33,580 nucleotides of DNA, taken from assembly GCA_009787695.1 (NCBI GenBank), contig WQSW01000026.1:1-33580 (forward strand), read 5' to 3'. Shown one piece after another: positions 24,111 to 33,172 of this stretch. Positions within the stretch are counted from its first letter, which is position 1. Every line of letters starts with the position of its first letter. Both the position numbers and the translations under genes were made by a program. The notes beneath the pieces are model-generated. The model did no database searches and was not told the DNA's origin. It worked only from the letters and a program-made list of their open reading frames with translations. The DNA comes from Treponema sp. GTDB taxonomy: Bacteria > Spirochaetota > Spirochaetia > Treponematales > Breznakiellaceae.

Positions 24111-26570
24111 TTATTTTAATACCACTTCAGTTCTTCCAAAGCCGCCTAATTCCGGTCTTGAAAAATAATAATCGGCAACCGCACTATCGCTTTTTAAAAA
24201 ATCATGAATCCCTTTTTGTAAAATTCCGCTGCCTTTTCCGTGAATAACAGAAAAGTTTTTAAGTCCTGATAAAGTAGCCGCTTCTATTTGACGGCGGAGA
24301 GCTTCTGTCGCTTCATCAAGGCGCATTCCTAAAAGTTTTAATTCAAATACAGCTCCTTTAGAGTTTTCCAGAGAGCCGTATTCTGCCGTCCATGACACCT
24401 TAGATGTTTGTTCAGATTTTGATTGTGCTGCGCTGTTAGTCAGAAGTACAGGGATCAATTCATTTTGAGGAAAACTTATTTTTAGTGAACCGATTTTAAC
24501 AAACCATGAAATACCGGAGGCGTTTTTTTTGTCAACTCTTATAATTGTACCGCGCTGTTTTGATGATCCCGCCAAAACTTCCATGCCCGCAGTTAATTCG
24601 TAAAAAAGAGTATTTCCTTCTTTTTTTTGTAAATGCTCTCTTAACGCTTGCTCTTCTTCGGCAAGTAGCGTACTTTCTTCTTCTGCGTTACGTGCAAGTT
24701 CATTTAAAAACTCTTTTACTTTCAGCGTTTTTTCGCGATCTACTTCGCCTTCCTTTAATTCGCGGACAAGATTTTCTAATGTTTTTCTGCTTTCTCTTAA
24801 AAATTGCTGGAGCTTGCCTACAGAGTCGCGTTTTAATTCCGCTTCTTTTTGGCGTAATTGCAATTCTTTTAAATCGGATTTTCGTTTTTCTTCCAACAAT
24901 TTACTTTGTTCAATTGCACTTTTTTTCTCCAAACCTGCAAGTTCTCTTTGTTTTTGCTCAAGTCCTTTGATCATTTCAGAAACGTCTGTCTTTTCATCGT
25001 CAATATATTTTCTTGCATTTGCAACAATTAATTTATCAAGCCCGTTTGCTTCGGCAATATCAAGCGCTCTGCTTTCTCCCGGTATTCCATTAATTATTTT
25101 ATATGTGGGCGAAAGTGTCTGCGCGTTAAATTCAACAGATGCGTTTTCCACACCCGCTCTTGTATATCCGTAATTTTTTAAAATCCCGTGATGGGTAGTA
25201 ACTATCATTCTTGATTTTTTTTCAATTAGAAAATCAAGAACTGCCATCGCTATTGCGCCTCCTTCTTGCGGGTCTGTTCCAGAACCTAGTTCGTCAAGAA
25301 GGACAAGAGAATTTTCTGTTGCATACTCTGTGATTGCAGAAATATTTGTGATATGAGCGGAAAATGTTGACAAAGACTGATTGATCGACTGCTCATCGCC
25401 TATGTCTGCATAAATTCCATCAAAGACCGGTAAGATGCTGCCTTCATTAACAGGGAGTGCAAGCCCTGATTGGTTCATCATGGCAAGGAGGCCAAGCGTT
25501 TTCAATGCTACGGTTTTTCCTCCTGTGTTCGGACCTGTAATTATTAAAGTGCGGACATTACTGTTCATTGTAAGATTAATGGGTACAGCTTTTTTCAGCA
25601 TAGGATGGCGTGCTTGTATTAAAATTAATTTTTCATTTTCACCTGAGCTTAATGCAAAATACCCTTTTGTTATAAAAGAATACTTTGCTTTGGCTCTTAA
25701 ACATTCCAGTTGTATTATAGTTTGATGCAGTTTGTTTATTTTTTCTGCATGTATAGATATTTTTTCTGTCAGTTCCCGCAGCAATTTTTGTACTTCTGCA
25801 TCAAGGTTGCGTTTTTCAATAAGGATTTCATTGTTTTTTTCTACAACATCCAAAGGTTCTACATAAATAGTCTGCCCGCTGCTTGATAATTCGTGAACAA
25901 TTCCTTTGATGCGGTTTCTGAAATTTGCTTTGACCGCAATTACAACCCTTCCGTCTCTTTGAGACGGAAGCTGAGATTGCAGCATACGTTTGTATTCATC
26001 ATCCGAAGTGTATTTTGTAACTGTACTTTTTAAATCTTTTTCCAGACTGCTTATGCGTTTTTTAATTGCACGTAACACCGGTAAGTCTCTAAGATTTCCT
26101 TCTTTGTCTATTATTTTAAAAATTTCTTTTGAAACAGGAGCGCAGTTAGGGCAGGTTTCATCTTCCAGCATAGCAAGCAACAATATTTTCCCTTTTGTTT
26201 CCGGTTCTTCGCGTTCATTTTTTATCCATTTTTTTATTTCCGATGCACGTTCAATAAAGAGCCCTATTGCAAGTGTTTCGTCAATATCTAAAACAGTGCC
26301 TTCAGTTTCTATCTTTGGAATTAAAAAATTAATAGACGGAAGCCAAGAACGCGGCTCATCGGCTCTTGTTTTTAAAAGTAAATAAATTGTGCTGACAATT
26401 TCTTTTGTTTCTTCGCATGATTTATTATAAACAGGCTGAGAGTTTTTTATTATTTCTGCCGCTTCTTCGCTTACAGCATATGAAGAAACATTCTCCATTA
26501 TTTTTGGATATTCCAGTAATGTTTCAGTTTTTGCTGTAAGCATAAGTTGTTTTTGATTATCAATCGTCAT
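24111..26570 (-). CDS. mutS2: MutS2 family ATPase with Smr domain
   Basis: The protein has 819 residues from the ATG at 26570. GGAAGG lies 8 nt before it, whereas the longer ATG at 26591 has none. It has N-terminal core helices, the Walker A loop GPNTGGKT near residue 345, VLLDELGSGTDPQEGGA as Walker B and signature, a long coiled coil (about 510-640) and a C-terminal Smr domain (LGMRLDEATEALRRQIE, then VIHGKGSGILQKGIHDFL). MutS2 is not a mismatch-repair protein. Known members suppress recombination or act in ribosome rescue by splitting collided ribosomes. It overlaps the end of rsgA by 11 nt. Confidence 0.95.
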   Translation of the reverse strand: MTIDNQKQLMLTAKTETLLEYPKIMENVSSYAVSEEAAEIIKNSQPVYNKSCEETKEIVSTIYLLLKTRADEPRSWLPSINFLIPKIETEGTVLDIDETLAIGLFIERASEIKKWIKNEREEPETKGKILLLAMLEDETCPNCAPVSKEIFKIIDKEGNLRDLPVLRAIKKRISSLEKDLKSTVTKYTSDDEYKRMLQSQLPSQRDGRVVIAVKANFRNRIKGIVHELSSSGQTIYVEPLDVVEKNNEILIEKRNLDAEVQKLLRELTEKISIHAEKINKLHQTIIQLECLRAKAKYSFITKGYFALSSGENEKLILIQARHPMLKKAVPINLTMNSNVRTLIITGPNTGGKTVALKTLGLLAMMNQSGLALPVNEGSILPVFDGIYADIGDEQSINQSLSTFSAHITNISAITEYATENSLVLLDELGSGTDPQEGGAIAMAVLDFLIEKKSRMIVTTHHGILKNYGYTRAGVENASVEFNAQTLSPTYKIINGIPGESRALDIAEANGLDKLIVANARKYIDDEKTDVSEMIKGLEQKQRELAGLEKKSAIEQSKLLEEKRKSDLKELQLRQKEAELKRDSVGKLQQFLRESRKTLENLVRELKEGEVDREKTLKVKEFLNELARNAEEESTLLAEEEQALREHLQKKEGNTLFYELTAGMEVLAGSSKQRGTIIRVDKKNASGISWFVKIGSLKISFPQNELIPVLLTNSAAQSKSEQTSKVSWTAEYGSLENSKGAVFELKLLGMRLDEATEALRRQIEAATLSGLKNFSVIHGKGSGILQKGIHDFLKSDSAVADYYFSRPELGGFGRTEVVLK

Positions 26571-27507
26571 TATATTTACCTTCCAGATCATCTGTTATGC
26601 GCAAGAAGCTGTCATAACGATCTTCATGAATAATACCTGCAGCAACAGCTTCCATTATCTTGCATCCGGGCTCGCATTTATGCGAACATGACATTCCAAA
26701 ACTGCATTTACCCGCAAGAGGGGCAAATTCTTTTAAGTGCAAAATTATTTCTTCTTTTTTAATTCTATCCGGGATAAATCTGCGTACACCGGGAGTGTCA
26801 ATTATTTTTGCAGAATAAGAAGGTAAATCAAACATATATGACATTGTCGTAGTGTGAACACCTCTGTCATATTTTTCGTTCAGACTCCCTTCTTTAATAT
26901 TTAACTCCGGTGAAAGCGCGTTTATTATACTGGATTTTCCAACTCCTGATTGTCCTGTTAAAACACTTGTTTTGCCTTTGATAATCTCTTTGAGTGTTTC
27001 TATTCCTTCGCCTGTCTTTGCAGAAATACACAATAATTTATAACCGATACGCTTGTATTCTTCCAGCCGTTCATCAAAATCAGCATCGTTATATTTTATA
27101 TCTATTTTATTGCAGATAACAATAGCGTCAATTTCTGCAATATCGGCTTGCAGTAAAACCCTGTCTATAAAACGAGGTCTGAAAGGAGGGCAGCATGGAG
27201 TAGTTACGCATAACAATAGATCGGTATTTGCAGCTAACAACTGGCTGGTATTTCCTTTTTGATTAAAACGGCTGAAATAATTTCGTCTCTCTTCGGCAGA
27301 AAGAATAAGAGCGCTGTCTGTTCCTTCCTGCAATTCTACAATAACATGATCACCCGGTGCAATTGGGTTATAAAAATTTTCGCAGCCTTTTAATACTTTC
27401 CCTTTTATTCTGCATTCAAGTTCTTTTATTCCGTCTTTTGTATCAATACGGACGGTTATAATGTTATGTGAAGCGCTGATAACAAGACCTTTTTGTGTTA
27501 TCTGCAT
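26560..27507 (-). CDS. rsgA: Ribosome small subunit-dependent GTPase A
   Basis: The protein has 315 residues. The circularly permuted GTPase order is visible: NKID near 137, then the P-loop GQSGVGKSS near 184, then DTPGVRRF. A preceding OB-fold (residues 1-90) and a C-terminal zinc-binding cluster (CSFGMSCSHKCEPGC) complete the family. RsgA checks 30S maturation, hydrolysing GTP on binding. Its start lies inside the last codons of murI and its end overlaps mutS2, so the operon is tightly packed. Confidence 0.95.
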   Translation of the reverse strand: MQITQKGLVISASHNIITVRIDTKDGIKELECRIKGKVLKGCENFYNPIAPGDHVIVELQEGTDSALILSAEERRNYFSRFNQKGNTSQLLAANTDLLLCVTTPCCPPFRPRFIDRVLLQADIAEIDAIVICNKIDIKYNDADFDERLEEYKRIGYKLLCISAKTGEGIETLKEIIKGKTSVLTGQSGVGKSSIINALSPELNIKEGSLNEKYDRGVHTTTMSYMFDLPSYSAKIIDTPGVRRFIPDRIKKEEIILHLKEFAPLAGKCSFGMSCSHKCEPGCKIMEAVAAGIIHEDRYDSFLRITDDLEGKYNDD

Positions 27508-28346
27508 ATATCATTTTCCTGCGTCGCACTTAATAAACTTAACTTGAAATTTAAATCTCTTGCGCGTTTTTGCCAAGAAACATCATCTGTTACAGAAGTT
27601 GTTAAAAGAAGGTTTGAAGGTTTACGGTCTTTTTCCGCACGAAGTGTTTTTTCGTTTTCGTCTAACAAGAACTCTATGCGTTTTGTTACTCCTGCAATTG
27701 AATCAAAAACTTCAATATGCAGTGCTTCTGTTCCCTTATCAGATGCCTCATGTTTAAATTCGTCAAGAAGATATAAAAAGTGCGTGCATCCAAGTACAAG
27801 GCTGTCTACGCCTTTGCTGCGAAACTCTGTAATATATTTTCTTACAATCTCAATTTTTTCTTGTTCGCTTGCTGTCTCTATTTTATGTTCGACAAATTCA
27901 ACAAGGTCGGGCGCTGCAAGACCGAAAATACTGCACGCCGCTTCTGCTGCAATATTTGAATAAACAAGACCGCCTATTGTTTGTTTTGTAGCCAATACGC
28001 CGATTTTTTTATTTCTGCTCTTTTCTGCGGCAGGTTTTAAAGCAGGGACTGTTCCGACAAAAAGAATTTGCGTGTCTTTAAAATACTCGCGGAGGTTAGA
28101 CAGTGCGGCAATAGTTGCGGTGTTACACGCTAATACAATTATTTTTGGATCAAATATTTTTATTAATTTCTCTGTAAGATCGATCATGATAGCTGATATT
28201 TCATCTTTTGTCCGCGATCCGTAAGGGAAATTCTGTGTATCTGCAAGATAGCATATTTCTTCGTCAGGATTTTTTTTTAAAAAATCGATGCAATAAGGAA
28301 GCCCGCCAATTCCTGAATCAATAAAAAGTACAGGTTTGTTGTTCAT
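27498..28346 (-). CDS. murI: Glutamate racemase
   Basis: The protein has 282 residues. Asp10-Ser11 (FIDSGIGGL), the tract TQNFPYGSRTKDEI, catalytic Cys74 in LACNTATIA and Cys187 in LGCTHF are the racemase hallmarks. It makes D-Glu for peptidoglycan. It follows the zinc-ribbon gene by 2 nt and overlaps rsgA by 10 nt. The C-terminal 50 residues (EKTLRAEKDRKPSNLLLTT, then DVSWQKRARDLNF) are typical of the family's last helices. Confidence 0.94.
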   Translation of the reverse strand: MNNKPVLFIDSGIGGLPYCIDFLKKNPDEEICYLADTQNFPYGSRTKDEISAIMIDLTEKLIKIFDPKIIVLACNTATIAALSNLREYFKDTQILFVGTVPALKPAAEKSRNKKIGVLATKQTIGGLVYSNIAAEAACSIFGLAAPDLVEFVEHKIETASEQEKIEIVRKYITEFRSKGVDSLVLGCTHFLYLLDEFKHEASDKGTEALHIEVFDSIAGVTKRIEFLLDENEKTLRAEKDRKPSNLLLTTSVTDDVSWQKRARDLNFKLSLLSATQENDICR

Positions 28347-28348
28347 AT

Positions 28349-28642
28349 TTATTTAAATAGATCATTGAAAGCGGCTCTGGAAGCGTCCGCTTTTTCCTTA
28401 TCAATTGATTGCCCTGATGTTTGGGTTCTGTATTTTTCGTCCAGCGAAAACCAATCGCAAAAATTCGCTCTTTCCTTGTCTGATTGCGGTTCTGCGCTTG
28501 ATTCACGGCAATCGCCTCTTGCGCCTGTCAGGAAAAAACGGCAATTTTTGCATGAACGCAGATCTTTGCCGCAGCTTTGACATCGTTGAGAACGCCCAAT
28601 CGGCACTTGTTCAGTAATCGGTGAACCGCAATACCAGCACAT
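28349..28642 (-). CDS. Small zinc-ribbon protein
   Basis: The protein has 97 residues. Cysteines at 2, 5, 21, 24, 30 and 33 (WYCGSP, QSCGKDLRSCKNCRFF) form a probable zinc ribbon, and a CDWF segment lies near 62. The rest is polar. No function is known to me. It heads the minus-strand operon with murI 2 nt downstream. Its ATG has no Shine-Dalgarno sequence and lies 6 nt from a good -10 box, so it may be translated from a leaderless mRNA. Confidence 0.75.
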   Translation of the reverse strand: MCWYCGSPITEQVPIGRSQRCQSCGKDLRSCKNCRFFLTGARGDCRESSAEPQSDKERANFCDWFSLDEKYRTQTSGQSIDKEKADASRAAFNDLFK

Positions 28643-28648
28643 ATCTTT

Positions 28649-28677
28649 ATTTTACAGGTCTATAGACTGGTTGTAAA
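28649..28677 (-). promoter_or_regulatory. Candidate promoter of the zinc-ribbon-murI-rsgA-mutS2-thg1 operon
   Basis: On the minus strand TTTACA (28677-28672), 17 bp, TAAAAT (28654-28649), then 6 nt to the ATG at 28642. Confidence 0.55.
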
Positions 28678-28757
28678 GGTAAAAATGTGTTAAAATGAAT
28701 TTATAAAGATGATATTCATGATAAAACATTTTAAGTTTTACATGAGAGGTTAAATTG

Positions 28758-29348
28758 ATGTTTACTAATAATCCATGTGCTGCAGGATGCGGAAAACCCG
28801 CAATCACAGGCTGCAATCTTTGCTACATTCATCAGGCAAATCCTGATCTGGAGTATAAGCGCATATGCAATTACATAAAAAAAAATATGCATATTAAAGA
28901 TTTAAATGTATCAGGTATGCGTTTTGAAAATATTGATTTTTCCCGGCATAATTTTTACGGATGCAACTTTAAAGAGGCTTCATTTTTAAATTGCAAGTTT
29001 TCAGAAGTAAAAATAAGAATGAGTTTTTTTGATTTTTCCCATTTTATTAAATGTGATTTTACTAAATCTGACATTCAATTTTTATCTTTTGCAGGTTCTA
29101 TATTCAATACATGCGATTTTACATGGTCGGATATTGTTCATGTAAACTTTGAAGGAGCGACAATTTTAGATACATCTTTTGATGATTCTAATCTTTATAA
29201 CAGCCGGTTTATCAGTGCAGATTTAACAAACATAACTTTTGTTAATTGCAATTTAAAACGTGTTTATTTTGCAAGTTCGAATCAGATTGATGTTTTATTC
29301 AAAGCTTCTAATACAGCAGAAGCTGTAACTGAAATGGAAGAACAATAA
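28758..29348 (+). CDS. Pentapeptide-repeat-like protein with Cys/His N-terminus
   Basis: The protein has 196 residues from ATG 28758, chosen over TTG 28755 because GAGAGG ends 8 nt before it. The N-terminus holds CAAGCGKPAITGCNLCYIH, a likely zinc-binding knuckle. From about residue 45 the protein runs as imperfect pentapeptide repeats, with Phe or Leu in every fifth position (NIDFSRHNFYGCNFKEASF, then NCKFSEV and CDFTKSDIQFLSF), predicting a right-handed quadrilateral beta-helix. The function of such proteins is generally unknown. No signal peptide. The metallo-hydrolase gene begins 11 nt downstream, suggesting co-transcription. Confidence 0.8.
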   Translation: MFTNNPCAAGCGKPAITGCNLCYIHQANPDLEYKRICNYIKKNMHIKDLNVSGMRFENIDFSRHNFYGCNFKEASFLNCKFSEVKIRMSFFDFSHFIKCDFTKSDIQFLSFAGSIFNTCDFTWSDIVHVNFEGATILDTSFDDSNLYNSRFISADLTNITFVNCNLKRVYFASSNQIDVLFKASNTAEAVTEMEEQ

Positions 29349-29359
29349 AAGGAAAATCG

Positions 29360-29980
29360 ATGAAACTTTTTTTTCAATACTGTTCATATGGTTTTAGTAA
29401 TTGTTATATTCTTGGATCAGAGAGCAAGAAAGATGCACCTAACGATGCAATTCTTGTAGATCCCGGAAGTATGGAAAAAATGACGCTTGAAACAATAGAA
29501 AATAATAATTTTCATTTAAAAGCTGTTTTAATAACTCACGATCATTTATCTCATGTGCATGGTTTGCGCACATTAAAACGAATTTACAATACAGAAATAT
29601 TTGCCGTTAATCAAACAGTTATGGAACACAAAACAAACATGGTAAAAGACGGCGATTTTTTTAATGTTGCAGATTTTCTTGTGGAAGTAATATCAATTCC
29701 CGGTCATTCCTCTGACTCTGTTGTCTACCGCATAGGTACTATGCTCTTTACAGGCGATGTGCTCACAGCAGGTCTTGTCGGCAAAACTGCAAGTGCATAC
29801 GGAGCAACTACACAGATGAACAAACTACGCAGCCGGCTTTTATCTCTTCCCGGCGATTATGTTGTTTTGCCGGGACACGGACCGCCTTCGACACTGGAAG
29901 CAGAACGGCGTTTTAACGCAGATGTATTCCGTTACGAGCAATCCCGATCAAAACGCCATGTGTTTAAACTTGATCTTTAA
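29360..29980 (+). CDS. Metallo-beta-lactamase fold hydrolase (glyoxalase II-like)
   Basis: The protein has 206 residues. Metal ligands are visible as THDHLSH (59-65), PGHSSDS near 115, LFTGDVL and LPGHGPPS. The canonical HxHxDH motif is changed: Asp is Ser64, so the second metal site lacks its usual ligand. Otherwise length and order match the small hydroxyacylglutathione-hydrolase-like proteins of many bacteria. The substrate cannot be told from sequence. It follows the pentapeptide-like gene, and its stop overlaps the 3' end of fhs (convergent) by 4 nt. Confidence 0.85.
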   Translation: MKLFFQYCSYGFSNCYILGSESKKDAPNDAILVDPGSMEKMTLETIENNNFHLKAVLITHDHLSHVHGLRTLKRIYNTEIFAVNQTVMEHKTNMVKDGDFFNVADFLVEVISIPGHSSDSVVYRIGTMLFTGDVLTAGLVGKTASAYGATTQMNKLRSRLLSLPGDYVVLPGHGPPSTLEAERRFNADVFRYEQSRSKRHVFKLDL

Positions 29981-31701
29981 AATAATCCGGAGATTTTTCC
30001 TGTACTGTCAATGTCGATTTTTTCTGCGGAAGGTATTGGCGGTAAGCCGGGCATTGTCATTATCTCTCCTGTATAAACAACTATAAAGCCTGCACCGGCA
30101 GATAATTTTACATCCCTTACTGTAAGCTGCCATCCTTTTGGTGCTCCAAGAAGGTTAGCGTCATCTGAAAAACTGTATTGAGTTTTTGCCATGCAGACAG
30201 GTACTTTATCAAGCCCCATTTTTTCAATTTGATTTATTTGTTTTTGTGCATCACGCATAATAACAACGCCGTCTGCCCGGTAAATCTTTTTTGCAATTAT
30301 TTCTATTTTTTCTGTAATTGAAAGATTTACATTATAAGAAAATTCAAAATTATTCGGCTGTTCGCAAAGACGTACAACTTCTTGAGCAAGTTTTTCGCCG
30401 CCTTCGCTGCCTTTTGCCCAAACATCAGAGATTGCCGCATTGACACCTAATGCCTTGCACTTTTTTTCTACAAGTTCAAGTTCGGTTTTTGTATCTTTAG
30501 CAAAAGCGTTAATTGCAACTACTGCCGGAAGTTTATAAACTTGCGTGATGTTTTCAACATGCTGTAAAAGATTTGGAAGCCCTTTTTCAAGAGCGTCAAG
30601 ATTTTCTTTTTCAAGATCGATTTTTTTAACTCCGCCGTGCGATTTTAACGCGCGGATTGTAGCGACTATTATTACCGCAGAAGGTTTTAAATTTGCAAAA
30701 CGGCATTTAATATCTAAAAATTTCTGCGCGCCTAAATCCGCGCCGAAACCTGCTTCCGTTACAACATAGTCTGCGCATTTTAAAGCAAGGCGTGTTGCCA
30801 TGATTGAATTGCAGCCGTGTGCGATATTTGCAAAAGGCCCGCCGTGAATTAATGCGGGAGTTCCTTCAAGTGTTTGCACAAGATTTGGTTTTAGTGCATC
30901 TTTTAAAAGAGCTGCCATTGCGCCGTGTGCATTTAATTGGAAAGCGGTTACAGGTAGTTCTTCGGATTGCTTTCCGTATGTAAAACCTACGATAATGCTT
31001 CCTAACCTTTCTTTTAAATTATCAATACTGTTTGCAAGACAAAGTATAGCCATTATTTCTGAAGCCGCTGTGATATCAAATTTGTCTTCGCGGGGAAATC
31101 CGTTTGCCTTACCGCCAAGACCGTCAGTAATAATTCGAAGCTGGCGGTCGTTCATATCGATGCATCTGCGCCAAAGAATTTTTCTAGGATCGATATTTAA
31201 CTTATTACCTTGATATATATGATTGTCAATCATGGCGGCTAACAAATTATTTGCGGCAGTGATTGCATGAAAATCTCCTGTAAAATGAAGGTTAATATCT
31301 TCCATCGGGATAACCTGCGCCCAGCCGCCTCCTGCAGCCCCGCCTTTAACGCCGAAAATCGGACCCAGTGACGGTTCTCTTAACGCTACCATTGTTTTCT
31401 TTCCAATGCGGGAAAGACTGTCTGACACGCCGACAGTAGTAGTTGTTTTACCCTCTCCTGCAGGGGTAGGATTAATCGCAGTAACAAGGATTAAATGCCC
31501 GTCTTTTTTTTGATTATCGGATAATAAACTATAATCAATTTTCGCTTTATAGTTTCCGTAATATTCGATGCAGGCATCGGGAATCCCCGCCTTTATTGCC
31601 ACATCTTTAATATGAAGTGCATGTTCAGGAAAAATGGATTGGGCTATTTCAATATCAGAACCTGCAAACCGGGTTATTGCGGTTTTTTTATTATCTGCCA
31701 T
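29977..31701 (-). CDS. fhs: Formate--tetrahydrofolate ligase
   Basis: The protein has 574 residues. The ATP loop TPAGEGKTT (79-87), the [19 protein letters not shown] region near 110-128 and the [16 protein letters not shown] segment are diagnostic. It makes 10-formyl-THF from formate, THF and ATP, feeding purine synthesis or, in acetogens, the methyl branch of the Wood-Ljungdahl pathway. It stands alone on the minus strand. The ATG lacks a Shine-Dalgarno sequence and lies within 10 nt of a possible -10 (TAGAAT, 31715-31710) with TTGACT at 31736-31731 upstream. It is divergent from plsC. Confidence 0.97.
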   Translation of the reverse strand: MADNKKTAITRFAGSDIEIAQSIFPEHALHIKDVAIKAGIPDACIEYYGNYKAKIDYSLLSDNQKKDGHLILVTAINPTPAGEGKTTTTVGVSDSLSRIGKKTMVALREPSLGPIFGVKGGAAGGGWAQVIPMEDINLHFTGDFHAITAANNLLAAMIDNHIYQGNKLNIDPRKILWRRCIDMNDRQLRIITDGLGGKANGFPREDKFDITAASEIMAILCLANSIDNLKERLGSIIVGFTYGKQSEELPVTAFQLNAHGAMAALLKDALKPNLVQTLEGTPALIHGGPFANIAHGCNSIMATRLALKCADYVVTEAGFGADLGAQKFLDIKCRFANLKPSAVIIVATIRALKSHGGVKKIDLEKENLDALEKGLPNLLQHVENITQVYKLPAVVAINAFAKDTKTELELVEKKCKALGVNAAISDVWAKGSEGGEKLAQEVVRLCEQPNNFEFSYNVNLSITEKIEIIAKKIYRADGVVIMRDAQKQINQIEKMGLDKVPVCMAKTQYSFSDDANLLGAPKGWQLTVRDVKLSAGAGFIVVYTGEIMTMPGLPPIPSAEKIDIDSTGKISGLF

Positions 31702-31739
31702 TTTAATATATTCTAATTATCATATTAAAAAGTCAAGTG

Positions 31740-31768
31740 TTGTATTTTTAATGTAAATAAGGGATAAT
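31740..31768 (+). promoter_or_regulatory. Candidate promoter abutting the plsC start
   Basis: TTGTAT (31740-31745), 17 bp, GATAAT (31763-31768), then 7 nt to the ATG at 31776, with no ribosome-binding site at the proper spacing. Confidence 0.5.
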
Positions 31769-31775
31769 CATAATT

Positions 31776-32510
31776 ATGATAAAGACTATTTTTATGTTTA
31801 CGTATATCTGTATTTCTGTAATTTTTTTATTACCGTTCGGTTTTATAGGCTTCATGTTTTATTTAATAGGATTGCGTAAATCAATGCGATTTGTTATTTA
31901 CAAGATCGCTCAAGGCTGGGCGTTTTCTATTATGGCATTAATCGGTTCAAAGATTAGTGTATCGGGAAATGAAAACATCCCTAAAAAGGGCGGTGTTTGC
32001 TTTGTAAGCAATCATAGCGGATATTTCGATATCATATTGCTTCTTGCTTTTTCAAAAAGACCATTTGGTTTTGTCGCTAAAAAAGAATTGTTACTCCTTC
32101 CCTTTATTAATTTTTGGATTTATATGCTTGGCGGTTTATTTATAGACAGGCGCAATGTAAGAAAAGCATTAAAAACAATCGGCAAGGGTGTAAAGCAGAT
32201 TCAAGCAGGAGGAGGCATGGTGATCTTTCCGGAAGGCACTCGCTCCAGAGGAAGAGGTTTGCTGCCTTTTCATCAAGGTTCACTTAAACTTGCTACAAAA
32301 GCGGAAGCCATTATTATCCCTGTCGCTATAGAAGGCAGTTATGAACTTTTTGAAAAAACTTACCGTATAGTAAGCGCTCCGATAAAAATAACTTTCCTTG
32401 AAGGTATTGATACAGCCGCCTTGTCTAACGAAGAAAGAAAGGTTGCTCTTTCTGACAGGATTCATGCGGCGATTAAAGGAGTTTTAGATAAAGACAACTC
32501 TTTAACTTAA
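31776..32510 (+). CDS. plsC: 1-acyl-sn-glycerol-3-phosphate acyltransferase
   Basis: The protein has 244 residues. One or two N-terminal membrane helices (about 3-31) precede the acyltransferase motif NHSGYFD (His80, Asp85) and the substrate motif FPEGTRSRGRG (151-161). PlsC acylates lysophosphatidic acid to phosphatidic acid at the inner membrane. Length and motif spacing are normal. It is followed, after its own promoter, by the secreted-protein gene, and it is divergent from fhs. Confidence 0.93.
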   Translation: MIKTIFMFTYICISVIFLLPFGFIGFMFYLIGLRKSMRFVIYKIAQGWAFSIMALIGSKISVSGNENIPKKGGVCFVSNHSGYFDIILLLAFSKRPFGFVAKKELLLLPFINFWIYMLGGLFIDRRNVRKALKTIGKGVKQIQAGGGMVIFPEGTRSRGRGLLPFHQGSLKLATKAEAIIIPVAIEGSYELFEKTYRIVSAPIKITFLEGIDTAALSNEERKVALSDRIHAAIKGVLDKDNSLT

Positions 32511-32515
32511 ATTCA

Positions 32516-32543
32516 TTGACAAATACAAAAAGGCAAATATAAT
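32516..32543 (+). promoter_or_regulatory. Consensus promoter for the 32564 gene
   Basis: TTGACA (32516-32521), 16 bp, TATAAT (32538-32543): both boxes are perfect. AAAGGAG at 32551-32557 precedes the ATG at 32564, giving a normal short leader. Confidence 0.8.
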
Positions 32544-32563
32544 TAATAAAAAAGGAGAAATCT

Positions 32564-33151
32564 ATGTCAAAATTTTTTAAAATTTTATTATCTATATTGA
32601 TTTTTGGGTTGATTTTTATTTTTCCGGCAGTAAGTCAGGAAGATGAAAGTGAAGAACGCCGCGAAATGGTACAGGCGCAAGCAACGATGCAGCAAGCGGC
32701 GCGTCAGGCTTTGCGGCAAGTACTGGAATGGAGCAGAGAAGGGCTTGCGAAAATGTATGTGGATTTTCTAACCCAAGAAGGATATAGACCGGAAATAGAC
32801 AGAGACGGCGATATTCAATTTAAAGTAATGGGAAGCAATTATTTTATAATAATTGACGAGACCGACCTTCAGTTCTTTCATATTTACACAGGTTTTTCGT
32901 TAGACAATTTAACTATTGATGAAGCATACAATTTAATAAATTATGCAAACAGACGTTCAAAAGTGGCGAAGCTTTCTGTTTCATCACCGTCTTCAAATAA
33001 GATTGTTGTTTCAATTACCGCAGAATTGCTGATAGAAAATCCTGCTGATTTTAGTACAGTGTTTTTCAGAGCGCTTTCTTTAATTGATAATGCAAAAAGT
33101 ATTTTTCAAACTCAGGTTACGCAAGTAACTCAGCGCGCAGCGATAAACTAA
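32564..33151 (+). CDS. Secreted YbjN-like hypothetical protein
   Basis: The protein has 195 residues. Residues 1-24 form a signal peptide: basic start, hydrophobic core (ILLSILIFGLIFIFP), probable cleavage after AVS before QEDE. There is no lipobox Cys. After a helical, Gln/Arg-rich stretch (30-65) comes an alpha/beta domain (FLTQEGYRPEIDRDGDIQF, then FSLDNLTIDEAYNLINYAN) resembling YbjN/type III-chaperone-like folds, a structural guess. It is probably periplasmic. With a perfect promoter and strong ribosome-binding site it may be highly expressed. Confidence 0.75.
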   Translation: MSKFFKILLSILIFGLIFIFPAVSQEDESEERREMVQAQATMQQAARQALRQVLEWSREGLAKMYVDFLTQEGYRPEIDRDGDIQFKVMGSNYFIIIDETDLQFFHIYTGFSLDNLTIDEAYNLINYANRRSKVAKLSVSSPSSNKIVVSITAELLIENPADFSTVFFRALSLIDNAKSIFQTQVTQVTQRAAIN

Positions 33152-33153
33152 AA

Positions 33154-33172
33154 AAAAGTTACAAAAACTTTT
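33154..33172. terminator. Weak bidirectional terminator between convergent genes
   Basis: AAAAGTT (33154-33160) pairs with AACTTTT (33166-33172) around ACAAA. The A- and T-rich flanks could serve both directions. Only 7 AT-rich pairs, so low stability. Confidence 0.3.

Noticed and set aside
24545-26385. Several plus-strand open frames opposite mutS2
   Set aside because: They are antisense shadows of the conserved MutS2 coding sequence with no ribosome-binding sites or homology.
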